Positions 47,498 through 59,474 are shown, counted from the stretch's first letter. The stretch: DNA of 64,000 nucleotides from Cryptomeria japonica (GCF_030272615.1 NC_081405.1:154609613-154673612), one strand, 5' to 3'. The notes: generated by a model not told the origin, from the letters alone. Numbers and translations are program-made.

Positions 47498-48218
47498 CTC
47501 CTCAATAATTAAGCCTTAGGAAGCCTTAATTCTGCAACTCCTTCTCATGGGGATATTATAGGCTGGACTAATAGTAGTAAAACTCATGCACAAAGGAGGG
47601 AAATTGTAGATTTAAAATTTGAATTTTGAAATTTGAGATTTGAAATTTGAATTTTAAAATAATTAAACAATGCAAATTTTTTGTAAAGATGATTGTTCAA
47701 TTAATTAAGCAAATTGATTAGTAAATTGGAGAGAGAATACATTCCAGTAGTAAATTTAAATTCAAAAATTAGGGTTTTGTGAAAATAACCTCTTAATTTT
47801 TAAAATTATTTTGAAATTGGATCTATAATTGCAATTTTGAATCATTAACAATTAGATCTGAAACAAATAATCCAAAAATCAGACAATCCACAAGCTCAAT
47901 TTTAAATTTAAAAATTAGGGTTTTTGAAATTAACCTCTAAATCTTTTAAATTTGATTGGAATTTAAACTTGTAACTGAAAATTTGAATTCTGAAATGGGA
48001 AAACACTCATATCTAAAATAATTAATTCAAATTAAGCAATTCAGAAGCTCAATTTTAAATTTAAAAAATTAAGGTTTTGTCGAATTTAACCTCTAAATTT
48101 TTAAAATTCCCTTGGAAATCAAATGTGAAAATGAAAATTTAAATTTTAAATTGCATAAACACTCAAATCTGAGAACATAAATTAGAATTATAGGAGTAAG
48201 GAGTCGGATTCATCAAAA
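47498..48218 (-). other. Element D 5' leader
   Basis: AT-rich non-coding sequence between the 5' LTR and gag, with three related phrases of the form AATTTTAAATTTAAAAATTAGGGTTTT near 47,760, 47,900 and 48,050, a loose repeat of about 145 bp. No clear primer site could be assigned next to the LTR. Confidence 0.5.
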
Positions 48219-49363
48219 TGTAATAGGTAAAAAATTAGGGTTTCCACCTTAAGAAGGATGATAACCGCTAATTTTTACATAGGGACTTATTACATTCAAA
48301 AGAGGGTTGAATATAATAGATTTAGTCACAATCTGACAAAGATAAGGACTAAAAATACTGATTGGATTCAAGGGGTGAATTTGTTTGCCCTCTTTTGTAA
48401 GTTGAATTGTTGAAATTAGGGTAGTGTTGAAAATGAAGATAAAAAATAGAAACAACAAGCTAGAGTCTTCAAATTGAGGCATGCACCTAAATCTAAGAAA
48501 TATAAGAAGATTTAGATTTGATCCTTGAAGGAGCTCCTAAAATGTGGGAACCATAGTGAATTCGCCTTGGTCCTCTAAACTTTTCGCACACCACAGGGGG
48601 ATTGATTTGTCTCTATAAATAATGTTGATTATGAAGATCACACCTCTGTACCTATTTCCTACACACAAAAAGAAAGGGAAATAGGTTGGGAATAGGGTCT
48701 TGCCTAAGTAAAACCCTAGTTTTGAAATTAACCATGAAATTGAGATAAAAGATAATTGAATTGTTGTAATTGAATAGTCTCCTTTTGAGGGAGATGTTGA
48801 ATAATGACTAAAAACCAAATGATATACCTCCTTGTGAACTTCTATTTGTCTCCACGCACGATTAGGGTTTCATGAAGTCTAACAAAATAGAATGTGAATG
48901 TCCACTTGAATGCTTGAATCTTGGCTTTGTTGCTGCTCCAAGGCTTGAAGGAAAACTACTTACTTATTCAATTGCTCGAATGCTTGAATGTAGTCATTGG
49001 ATATGTGTATGATGCTTGTGTATTGTGTATGTGTGTTGCCAAATCAGAGGAGAAAGCCTCCTTTTATACTTTCCCATCGAAAAAATTACTAATTTATGGA
49101 CATGAGCTGACACAGGGCTAGGTTACTTGCTCAAATTTGAAAAGGAAAAAAGGGTTTAAAGGGGGTCCCAAATAGGGAGGACTAGGGCCTACCCCATTTT
49201 AGGTCTAGGACAAGGTGCCTAGTTGATGTGTGAGGTCAAGGTAAGGTTATATTTGCACGGTGCGAACAAAATCAGGTCCTAGTCAGGCCTAGGGGTACAA
49301 ATGCTAAGGTAGGGACCCAAATATAGTCAAAACTGTATAGGGGTGCAATTTTAGGATGCTACA
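48219..49363 (-). repeat. Element D 5' LTR
   Basis: Partner of 32,455-33,539, ending AGGATGCTACA at 49,363. It contains about 60 bp near 49,055-49,125 absent from the other LTR. The open stretch at 48,537-48,818 on the minus strand has its counterpart in the other LTR and is not treated as a gene. Confidence 0.8.
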
Positions 49364-49556
49364 ATCTCTTACTTTTTTCTTTGTTTTCCTTCTTTTTCAA
49401 GAATTTTCCCAAAAAAATTAAATTTTTTGATTAAATTCTCGAGGGGACATCCCTTACCTGCGTCCCACCTATGATCCTGCATTTTCTACATTGGGGCATC
49501 ATCTTCTTCTTTTACCTATCATCATTTTATTTCTGCCACGTAAAAGAGGGGCAAAA
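49364..49556 (+). other. Element B 3' end and polypurine tract
   Basis: A CT-rich tract resumes after element D, then non-coding sequence. AAAAGAGGGGCAAAA at 49,542-49,556 directly precedes the LTR start TGTAGACACC and acts as the polypurine tract of B. Confidence 0.8.
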
Positions 49557-50716
49557 TGTAGACACCTAAAATTAATTAAATTAATATTTAATTAATTTAT
49601 CCTTCCTACATAATTAATTGTATTAATTATGTTAGTTCTCATTCTTCTTAAAATTCATTAAATTATATTTAATTAATTTTATCCCCCAACCATATAATTA
49701 ATTTATCAATTAATTATATTAAATCCTCCATTCTTTTGGAATTGGAATTAATCTCCAACCTTAGCCAAATTCTTCAATATTCCTTCTAATCCCAATTAGT
49801 TAATTAATGCACAATTAATTAACTAATATCCTAATTCCTACAAATCCTCCATTTAACCCCCTTCATTAAGCCTAATTAACCCAAGCCTAATCATCACTAA
49901 TATTTTCCCCAATTTTAAATTTATCCCACCTACCTAGGTCCACATGTGACTACCTTTCATTAATGAGCTTGCATGCAAGGGTCACTTTCTCCTCCATCTC
50001 ATCTTTTACTTAAGGGTGCTCACACATGTGTGAGAATTCTCTTCCCCATGGGAGCCACCCTACACTTTCCCCTTCCAACCACTTACCATCCTCCTCAAAC
50101 CTAGGACTCTTACACTTTGCCAAAAATGCTTCCACTTGTCATCTTTGTGTTCTTCCCAAGATGTCCTCACACATGTGTGAGCACAACTTTCTCTCTTCCC
50201 CATGATGTGTTCTTCCCAAGACACTTCACCTTGTGACACTTATCTCAAGGCTAAGAAACCAAGCCACCTCATCTCCTCACATTCAATTTTATCCCTCCAT
50301 TATCCTTCAATGTCAACCATCCATTTTGAATTCTCAAGTCTATAAATTAGAGTCTCCTCCATTCATAATTCAATCGACTTCACTATTAATTTCATGTTGC
50401 TATTTTGATCTCATAATCATTCCTTTGCATTCATACTATAGCCATTTTATCATCCAATCTCCCCATCTTGTCATCATAATGTCCAATTCACTAGCCTAAT
50501 CCATTTATCCTCTTCATCAATACACCATTGTTGTGTAGCAATTGGAGAGCATTCCACATCAAGCCATCAAGGAGAAAATCAAGTGGAGCTTGGGCATGTC
50601 CACTTTTAGCTCGATTTGAGGAGCTTGAGAAGGTAAAAATTTAGTTGATTTAGATATTTTGCATGATTTTATGAATTTAGCATATTCAACTAACCTTGTA
50701 CATTTACTTTCTTTCA
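49557..50716 (+). repeat. Element B 3' LTR (1,160 bp)
   Basis: Starts TGTAGACACC and ends TTTCTTTCA, followed by the site duplication ACTTG. Only the first 230 bp have a partner, at 22,256. It contains two copies of the phrase TCACACATGTGTGAG (about 50,017 and 50,166), each a 15-bp palindrome. Confidence 0.88.
50341..50349 (+). promoter_or_regulatory. Candidate TATA box of element B LTR
   Basis: TATAAATTA lies about 780 bp into the LTR and is followed by CT-rich sequence. It cannot be compared with the 5' LTR, which is missing here. Confidence 0.4.
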
Positions 50717-50721
50717 ACTTG

Positions 50722-51035
50722 TAATATAGGTGTTGAAACCTTAAATTGATGTGTATTTCAGGTTTCAAAACCCAAAATACAAGTAATTCTATCAAAGTGT
50801 AAAATTGGTTTTTAACCTCAAACTTACAAAAAAGGAGAAAAAGACCAACTCTTGAAGCTAAAAACTAATAAAAATGCAAAGACTAACATTCAATCTGATC
50901 AAAGTGACTTTTGATGGGAACGAGTCATGCATGAGGAGAACTAGAAATCTATTTGTAAAGTGTGCTTAGAGTTTGTGGGCTATTAAACAAACAAGTTTCA
51001 TAGGGGTTATCTCACAATGTGAGCCAACTACAAAT
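50722..51035 (-). repeat. Repeat P, split copy, second part
   Basis: Reverse complement of about 1,075-1,450; shared phrases include AAAGTGACTTTTGATGGGA and GAGAACTAGAAATCTA. The palindrome at 50,753-50,780 (GTATTTCAGGTTTCAAAACC...) corresponds to 1,391-1,418. It joins 21,180-22,255 once element B is removed. Confidence 0.75.
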
Positions 51036-51239
51036 TGAGGACAACAATTGGCTCTGGTCGGGGAAATTCTTTCATTCATACTTTGAAACGATCAAAGGGA
51101 GTGGAACCGCATAACTCTAAGTACCTTCATCTATCCACTGGTTATAGAGTCAAGAGACAAAAAAATGCTAAAAGGCTAAAAGAAAAAGACACAAAACTTT
51201 ACAAGTATGTACATGATTTTCGCTAAAGATTCACTAAGT

Positions 51240-51715
51240 GAACAACTTTAGATGTTGCCCTTTGTGTGGCAATGAAAAGGGAGTGTCATCCTGGTATGTT
51301 AGGAGATAGTTGTTTGCACTGGAAATTTGATGAATGATGAATGACCACTCCACAAGGAATCAATTTTTCATGTATTCCTTTAGGTTCTCTTCACTTATCC
51401 CACAATAGAATTAGATCTCCCACCTAGAAATCTTTGGATTGATTCTTCTTAGCAAAGAACCTCTTGACTTGATTCTGGTGCTCCACAATGTGATCTACCA
51501 CTTGCACATGCTTCTCCTTCGATTCTGAAAGGGACATGATGCACTTATCCAAATAACTATCAAAAGTCTCATCTTCCACAACCTTAACCAATTTCAACAT
51601 AGAAAATTCCAATGTGATAGGAATATCTATATTCAGGCTATATAGGAGCTGAAATGGAGACAAGCTATCAATTGGTAGATACTTTGCACATGGCCACATC
51701 ATATAAAGCCAAGAA
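51240..51715 (-). pseudogene. Ty3/gypsy integrase C-terminal fragment
   Basis: Minus strand from about 51,715: WPCAKYLPIDSLSPFQLLYS, then IDIPITLEFSMLKLVKVVED and HIVEHQNQVKRFFAKKNQ, then VGDLILLWDK after a stop. This is the stretch from the end of the integrase core to its DNA-binding tail, the part missing from the pol fragment at 2,161-3,507. It is cut on the upstream side where a plus-strand frame begins, at about 51,716. About 200 bases between it and repeat P (51,036-51,239) show nothing recognisable. Whether it came from the same element as 2,161-3,507 cannot be told by eye. Confidence 0.75.
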
Positions 51716-53970
51716 GATGGAAACTAAAATGCAATGGGTCACAATGAAATATTCAAGAGGAGAGAGGATTTTGACTACCAAGGAATGAAAGATAAACTCA
51801 AGAAGAGTTATACACATGTGCATCGGATTGCAGGCATATGGGCCAAATGTAGAACTGAAGAAGATGTAAGAAGACTAGATTACAATGAGCTCACATTATA
51901 ACAAATAGAAAATATTGAGCTTGTAGATATTACTGATACCATGGAAGATGATGACATCATGGACCCTATGTAGATACCAAAAAAGATTACTGAAACTCCT
52001 GTTCCAATAATCCAATGGTCTCAAAAGGAATCAATCTCCATAAGGGAAATATTCTAGTTTATTCTTGCAAATACCAATGTTTGGTTGTAGAAGAAAGGGA
52101 TCAAGATAAATCCCTTCAAGAAATTATCAAAAGAGGATATTGTAGGGCCTCTGAGAAGGAAGTCAAAGCTAAGGACAAATGTCTCTACTCCAAATAAAAC
52201 ACCTAAGCTCAAATCCATAGTGGATAAAGATAAGAAGAAAGACAAAGGGGAAACATCTATTCATGCTCAAGAATATGTTGATGAGTAGGCCCTTGAAGAA
52301 GATGAAGAGCGAGAAAGACAAGACAAGGAGAGTTAAGAATTTAAGATCTTCCAGAGATTCCTATTATAATATAGAATGAAAATCTACCTTTGAAGTGGCT
52401 CTAGAAGTTTTTGCCTCTATTTCTAAAACAACCACTTCTCATACCGCTAGTGTACAGTCTCTTCCCCTTGTTACTATCATATCTTCTATATTGTCTTTAC
52501 ATGCTATCTCCTTTGTTTCATCTACATCCATTGTTTCTACAATCCTTGACACCATTCCAATGATCTCTTTTCATTCTTCTACTTCGATTGAATCAATCCT
52601 TGACACCCCTCAAGACAATGTGGGAAATGTTTTTGGTTCATTTTCTTCATTCCCTAGCTTGTCAAAAGTATCTACCACCATGCTCGATGCTTTTTTCATA
52701 GATTTTGATAAATTCATGTTTGATGCTCTACCTAGTACCTCAACTATAGAAATCCCATCTGTAGTTATGACCCACACTGAACCCATTGTAACTACCACTA
52801 TGTCACAATAGACAATGTCTATTCATATATCAATTACCAGTGTACATGTAGATCCTACTCTTCCTCCTTGGATACAATTAGCTACACCTAAAAAGAAAAA
52901 GCAAGCCATCTCCCCAGATGACTTTGAATTTGGTCAATTGGTTCCTAATAAACCAAAGGGTGTAAAGAAGGCTAAAAATCTTTCAAGAGTAAGAGTGGAT
53001 GAATCTAGGAATAAGTATGTAAAGGTAGCAGTGCCATCACAAAATAAGCTTGCTAGTGAATTCTAAGCATCAAATTATGAGATAAGAAAAAATGAACTAG
53101 GAAAATAAATCCATAAAATCACTAAGGAGGATGCTCAAGCTACACTTGAAGTATTGATTTTAAGATATGATAGAGACAAAGCTATCAAGGGCAAACTTAA
53201 GCTTCAAGTGGAACAACTCACTATTGTACTAATCGACATCACTCAGTCTTTCGAGGTGATTGAACCAGTGGGCACATTAGTGGATGAAGAAGAAATTAAA
53301 CAAGCTGAGTGCATTGGAGCATAGGGAAAAGCAATGAGCGCATGGATAGAAAAAATGCTCTCAAAAGAGACACATTTGTTAAATTCATCAATCAAATTAT
53401 TGAACGATTTGGATAGTGTAAGGTCTAAACTAGATTGAACGTGATTTATCATCTAAAGAACCAATACACAAGGGAATGGCCTTGAAGAATGGACAAAGAT
53501 AAAGGACTTCAAGATAGAAGTTCTAGTGGACAATAGAGTGATCCCCACTAGAAAGATGTAAATACAATAAAGGGAGACAACCAATCTTTGAAAAGGAACG
53601 CTTGAAGCAACTAATAAAAGACTTACATGAAGAAAAAGAGGAATGTATGGAAAATGAGGTTGATATCACTACCAAGGCCTCTAATATTCCTTGCAAATTT
53701 CTTGAAGAAAATCAGAAGCCGCTTCCCATACACCCAGTTATCTAGGAGTTTAATGCATTGGCCAAGAAAGAGATCAAGTTAGAAGAGTTCACCCTATCAT
53801 CCATTGACCAGTTGATGGATTTTCATGTGAATTTGGATAATTCGTGAATACTTTTAAAGAAACAGAAAAAGGGATGCATTAGCATAGAGGATTTAGTCAC
53901 ACAGGTTCACACCATTTCCATCCATACCTCAAGACCTGATGAATCGAAGATGCCTACCCTCTAAAGGTTT
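51716..53970 (+). pseudogene. Unidentified accessory protein, probable C-terminal part
   Basis: Plus strand, several frames joined by stops and shifts: NEIFKRREDFDYQGMKDKLK, HVHRIAGIWAKCRTEEDVRR, ENIELVDITDTMEDDDIMD, a basic stretch (PLRRKSKLRTNVSTPNKT, KDKKKDKGE), a Ser/Thr-rich region (52,395-52,811), then TPKKKKQAISPDDFEFGQLV and a charged, helical end (about 53,100-53,960). No catalytic motif is visible. The alternation of acidic, basic and Ser/Thr-rich parts resembles tails of accessory frames in gypsy elements. I propose it continues the protein at 20,030-21,121, from which it is now separated and on the other strand; this is inference. It ends near 53,970, before copia element 2. Confidence 0.5.
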
Positions 53971-54104
53971 GAAGAATTTTTTTAAAAAAATACTAAAGAA
54001 AAAGAAGTGTCTTTGGAAACTTAGTATATTATTTATGCTTTCTAGGTTGTAGTTAGCATTTTGTTATTGACATTTTACATGTCTTTTTATATATATGAAA
54101 TTAA

Positions 54105-54320
54105 TGTTGGATATTCCATCATTTAGCACATAGATAGGCTGTTTAGAGTTTTTTTTATGTTTGTTATATTTAGTATGTAAACTTAGCATATTCGTTTAGT
54201 TAGTTTGTAGCTTGTTGAACCCATAAGTGCTAGATATAGCACATGGTTGCAATCATACTTGTGTATAAATACCCCTCTTAATACAATATGAAAGCAATCT
54301 TCTAGGTATCAATCTTCTGA
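54105..54320 (+). repeat. Copia 2 5' LTR (216 bp)
   Basis: Starts TGTTGGATATTCCATC and ends ATCTTCTGA. It contains GTGTATAAATACC at about 54,261-54,273 as a candidate TATA box, also present in the other LTR near 59,631-59,643. Confidence 0.9.
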
Positions 54321-54322
54321 TA

Positions 54323-54335
54323 TGGTATGAGAGGC
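54323..54335 (+). other. Copia 2 primer-binding site (initiator Met tRNA)
   Basis: TGGTATGAGAGGC begins two bases after the LTR. It resembles the initiator methionine complement TGGTATCAGAGC with one substitution (C to G) and one extra G. Confidence 0.75.
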
Positions 54336-55508
54336 ATATATGTCTGCAGATTCTTTGGAGTGGCCCTTACTGCGGATGGTGTGGTTCTATGAGAAACGTT
54401 TGTGGATGAGCGGGTGGCCATTTTTCCAAGTACTCCTCATGGTTTTCTAGCCCTCTTATTACTTTCTGCATTAGCTCCTACATGCTCATTTCTCAAAAGC
54501 TCTATCAGAAACTCTCCAATTTTGTCTTAATTACGAAGTGATTGTAATTTATTTCTTTTCACCAAAGTTCAAGTATATTTACTAATTATTGGAGTCTAGA
54601 GGTTTAAACCTCAATTAGTAGTGGATTTATATGTTTATCATATCGGTGTAGCCTATTCCCTTTCCTTTTGATCTCTTCGATTTGTGCATTGTAGCACATC
54701 ATCATCTCGCAGGAGACCACGACTTCTTGAACTGGGTCGAACTTGAAGTTTGACAGGTCATATTTGGCCGGGCAGTCACTCCTTTTCCAGCTCATTGATA
54801 TTTGTGTGGATGTTGTAGCAATTGAAGCAACCATCTAGGAAGAGGATATCTTAGATGAGTGATTTTTTGTCAATGGTTGTGAAGAATTCAACGACTTCCT
54901 CTATTCTTGGAAGTGAGGATGACATTTCATCTTCGAAGCATAGGTTGGATCGAGCTCATATCATCCTGATCTAACAGGTGCTTATGGAGTGTACGGGCAT
55001 AGATCTATATAGAGTTTTAATCAGCATTATGGCAAAGGGAACAAGTGGTCTACATCAATTGATCATGGAAGTAGCCCATTTATAATGGCAACTCATTTCA
55101 TTGCTCGTGTGGAGTGATTGAGATTTCTTGCATCGTCTGGTTGATGATGGTCTACGATCAGTGTTTGTCAAATAAGTCTATATATTTTAATTTTTTAGAG
55201 GTACTCAAATTTGGCTGGGATTAGCTATCATTTTTTTTTAGGTTTTTTCATTAAACTTGGGCATGTGTATTTCTATAGTGATTTTAGTTTACAGGACATT
55301 TGTAATTGTAAAGTAAATCTGATAGGTGAGGAATTTTTACGTCAAAGTTAGACTACTTAAAAAATGAATTCCTGTAAGGTCTTTATTCAAGTTATCTCAA
55401 CTCAGTTATATTTTTTAGGTGTAACTATATAATCCTCTCTTTTATAAAATAATATTGATTTGAGAGAAAAAGAAATAGGAAAGGATATCATCTTATTTTG
55501 CTAACAAA
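54336..55508 (+). other. Copia 2 leader, unusually long
   Basis: 1.17 kb between the primer site and the gag start, with no convincing frame on the plus strand. On the minus strand 54,834-54,604 is open (MVASIATTSTQISMSWKRSD...), without a recognisable domain. It may include foreign sequence or a decayed extra frame. Confidence 0.5.
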
Positions 55509-58500
55509 ATGGCAAGTAGTTCTCTAAAATTTCTTCTTCCAGACTTTCAACTGCAGCATGGGAATAATTATTCCACCTGGAAAACCAAACTCAAAACTCA
55601 ACTTGAATTTGAGGAAGTTTGGGATATGGTGAACGATACCACAACATGACATAAGACAGATGTCGATGAACAAAAGAAATTTGACCAAGCTAATAGAAAG
55701 GAAAAGTTGATCATTTTGTTCAGTGTCTCTGATGATGTTCAACCCTTCATTTGTGACTCATCCACAACCAAAGATGCGTGGGACAAGCTCAAGATGGTGT
55801 ATGAGGCAAATAATCAGAATTAGATCCTAAATTTGCAGAGTCGTCTTCATAGCCTGAAGATGAAGAATGGAGAATAGCTAGAATCTTTCCTCAAAAGGAT
55901 TGCAGAGTTTAGAGCTTCCTTACAAGCATTGGGAGAAAAGACTAAGGATGCAGTTTTGGTGTCTTTGTTCTATGGGCACTACCATCTAGATAAAAGGTAT
56001 TTGTGACTACATTGAAGGTCATTGAGACAACCCCCACATTTCAGAAGCTAGTAAATCTTCTCCAAAAATAAGAATCCATCAACCAGGAACATGATATGGA
56101 TGATCATGCCATGACTACACATTATAAAGGAAAGAAGCCTATGAAGTAGTTCAATGGGCCTTCCAAATTTGGTAACTCATCTAGACCTCAGAAGAAGTGT
56201 CCAATCTGTGACAAAGTTGGACATGATGTGAAGAATTGTTGGTACAACTCCTTCAACAAAGGGTCATCCAACAAATCACATCAAAAGAAGCCATTACCAA
56301 GTGACACACCACAATGGGAGCAAAAGCACAACCAAAAAAAACAAAGCAATGTTGTTGAAGCAAATGGTTCTCCAAATGAGGAATGTGTGCTCTCAACCCA
56401 CACTTCAAAAGATGGTTTACAATCCACCTCTATATGGTATGTGGACTTAGGTGCTACAAAGAACATGACTGGACAAAAGGAGTGGTTTCACACATTGAAA
56501 CCCCATCATGATACAATCACTCTTGGAGATGATACCACCCATCAAATCAAAGGTATTGGTGACATCTCTTTGTAGTTTGTCATACATCCTTGTCGGATTA
56601 CTAATGTTCTATACATGCCAGGACTTACCAAAAATCCTTTCTGTTAATCAGTTTCTTGATCATAATCTTAAGATTGAATTTGATTCAACTAAGGCTAAAA
56701 AGGTCTGTCTTATCAAAGATAAGTCTAAAAAAGAAAAGATTGTTGCTAGTGCTACTGAGGTTAATAGAATGTTTAAGCTTGATTCAATTGCTAATAATCA
56801 AGCCCTAGTGACTAAAGACAATGATCTTTTATTTCTTTGGCATCGTAGATTCGGTCACTTCAGCACTAGTTATTTGTTGAAACTTTGTAAGAATAACATG
56901 GTCAAATGGCTTCCTTCACTTGAGAAATCGAGTGTTGTTTATTCTAGTTGTATTGCTGGAAAACAACACAAAGCATCCTTCTATCCCAGTGAGCATCGTA
57001 ACAGCCAAGCTTTGCAGCTAGTGCATACCGATCTGTACGGTTGCATGCCACCTAGTCACAATGGATACAAGTACTTTCAATGTTTTGTTGATAATCACAC
57101 AAGGAAAATGTGGGTCTATTGCTTGCAACATAAAGATGAAGCTCTATTATATTTCAAAGAGTTTCACACTCGGGTGGAGAAAGATACGAATTACTGTATT
57201 CGTGCCCTCTGCTCAAATCGAGGGGGGGAATACACCAACACGAAATTCTCCACATCTGAAGGAAAATAGGATCTAACGCCAACTTGTTGTAGCATACACA
57301 CCTTAACAAAATGGTGTTGTGGAACGAATAAATCGCATCATCGTGGAGATGGTCTGAAGCATGTTGAAAGATTCTCAACTAGAGCATGCATATTGGGCTG
57401 AAGTTGTTTACACAATAGTTTATCTTTTGAATCTTACACCAACCAAAGCCCTTGATGGCATTACTCTAGAAGAAGCATGGATATAGGTAAAGCCTTCTAT
57501 CTCACTTCTTCATGTTTTTGGATGCACTACCTATATGCATATTCCTAAACAAAAAAGGAAGAAGCTTGATGAAAATTAAATGCAATGTATTCTTCTTGGA
57601 TATAGTAATGAATCCAAGGTATATCGCCTCATGGATCCCAACACAAAGAAGATTTATATTAGTAGGGATGTAATTTTTGATGAGAAGAGTGAGTTGAGTT
57701 CTCATCCCACATCATCACCTGCTACATATAGTGCTCCTATGTTCAACATGGATGGTAAAAATGATAGGAACATTGATAGTCAATCAACAGCCACCAATGT
57801 TACAAAACCTCTATCAAAGTGGTATACTAGTACCATTCGAGATGCAAAGCTAGATGGAGTCTCAGACACTTCCACTTTAGGTCCAAGGACTCACAACATG
57901 GCTCACAATGGGGTAAACTTTGCACTAGTGACTTCAATTATTGAAAATTTTGATCCATCTACTATTCAGCAGGCACTTGAATAAAATCCTTGGAAAGAGG
58001 CTATGGAGGTAGAGTATCTATCTTTGATGAAAAACAACACTTGGGAGCTCATAGATCTACCACCTGGTAAGAAAGAAATTGGATGTAAATGGATATTCAA
58101 AACTAAGTATAAAGAAGATGGTAGTATAGATAAACATAAGGCTAGAATTGTAGCCAAGGGCTATACCTAGAAAGAAGGGATAGACTATGAGGAAACATTT
58201 TCTCCCACTGCAAAAATAAAAACAATTAGAATGATTTTTGCTTTAGCTCCACAATTTGGATGGAAATTGTTTCAAATGGATGTAAAAAGTGAGTTTCTAA
58301 ATGGAGACCTTAAGGAAGAGGTATATATGACCCAACCAGAGGGATACCTTGCACCTAGTAATGAAGAAAAGGTATCCAAACTTCTCAAGTCCCTATATGG
58401 TCTGAAATAGGCTTTTACAACCTGGTATATCAAAATTAATGAACATTTGTTACAACATGGTTTCACTAGGAATCCATATGATCCAAATCTCTACGTCAAG

Positions 58501-59458
58501 GATCAAGGGGGGATATTGTGATCATTAATGTATATGTTGATGAACTGGTTATCATAGGTAGCTTAAAAGAAATGGTTGAAACAACTAAGAATGATCTCAA
58601 GAAGGCTTTTGATACGATAGATCGCGGGCTATTGCGCTATTGTCTAGGCTTAGAGGTATGACAAACAAATCACCATATCTTTGTGTCACAAAGGAAATAT
58701 GCCAAGACACTTATTGAGAAGTTTAGAATGATGGATTCCAAACCCATGTCTACACCTATGGAATCAGGTTTGCAGTTATCTACATCTGATACATTTCTCA
58801 GGTGAATGCAACTCTCTATCGCTAGATGATTGGAGGTTTTCTTTACTTGACTTATACTAGACTAGACATCAGTCTTGTTATTAATTATCTATCAAGATTC
58901 ATGAAAGAACAAAAAATGTCCCATTGGAATGCAACAAAAAGGGTCTTAAGGTATATTCATGGTAAAATAGATCATGGATTGGAATATAAAAAGAATGATC
59001 AGTTCTTCTTGATACGGTTTACAGATGCAGATTGTGTAGGTTTAGTTGATGATAGGAAATCCACATCTAGATTTATTTTCTTCCTAGGTTCAGGACCTAT
59101 TTCATGGGGACCCATAGTTGCACATTCTTCAACAAAAGTGGAGTATCGTGCAGCAGTTTGTGAAGGAGTTTGGTTGCATCGCATATTAGAAGGATTGGGG
59201 ATACCACAATATCAACCTATAGTTCTATATTGTGATGATCAGAGTGTTCTCAAGATTGTTTGTAATATAGTTTTTCATGAGTGGACCATGCATATTGAAG
59301 TTGACTATCACTTCATACAAGAACATGTTCAATAGAATAACATTCAGCTCCAATTCTGTTCGACTCGGGAACAACGTGCTAATATCTTCACCAAGCCTCT
59401 TTCATGTGTGAAGTTTGAAGTTTTTCAAGATTCTCTTGTCAGTACTTTGAAGAAATGA
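55509..59458 (+). pseudogene. Copia 2 gag-pol polyprotein
   Basis: ATG at 55,509 (MASSSLKFLLPDFQLQHGNN, a typical copia gag start). Zinc knuckle CPICDKVGHDVKNC (about 56,199-56,240) intact. Protease WYVDLGATKNMTG has DSG changed to DLG. Pre-integrase LFLWHRRFGHFS; integrase with HTDLYGCMPPS and CSNRGGEYTN. Reverse transcriptase at 57,990-58,560: GCKWIFKTKYKEDGSIDKHK, the loop changed from YVDD to YVDE. RNase H: ADCVGLVDDRKSTSRF, STKVEYRAAV, DDQSVLKIV, IEVDYHFIQEHV, ending ANIFTKPLS; stop at 59,456. Several frameshifts (frames change near 56,000, 56,500, 57,560 and 58,510) and many stops. Both protease and RT have lost key residues. Confidence 0.9.
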
Positions 59459-59474
59459 TGTAATAAGGAGTGAA

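Larger units (their letters stand above)
32455..49363 (-). mobile_element. Element D: gag-protease-only gypsy-type element
   Basis: Direct LTRs at 32,455-33,539 and 48,219-49,363, in minus orientation, are shown by the polypurine tract beside the left LTR and gag reading leftward. Flanks CTCTC (32,450-32,454) and ATCTC (49,364-49,368) are a 4/5 site match. Without element C it is about 7 kb. It encodes gag and a protease-like domain plus a proline-rich tail, but no reverse transcriptase, RNase H or integrase, so it would have depended on another element. Confidence 0.8.
22256..50716 (+). mobile_element. Element B: Tat-like Ty3/gypsy, host of D and C
   Basis: The left end TGTAGACACCTAAAATTAAT (22,256) matches the start of the 3' LTR at 49,557, and the right end ...CTTTCA is at 50,716. 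ACTTG occurs at 22,251-22,255 and 50,717-50,721, and repeat P continues on both sides. Without D, about 11.5 kb remain. It keeps RNase H, a second RNase H and integrase, plus an antisense accessory frame. Gag, protease and reverse transcriptase are absent, and the 5' LTR is recognisable only for about 230 bp. Confidence 0.85.

Noticed and set aside
48537-48818. 93-codon minus-strand open stretch
   Set aside because: Within element D LTR; its counterpart at 32,807-32,992 is shorter, so it is chance.
54100-54104. ATTAA as site duplication of copia 2
   Set aside because: The right flank reads TAATC, which does not match at any reasonable LTR border.
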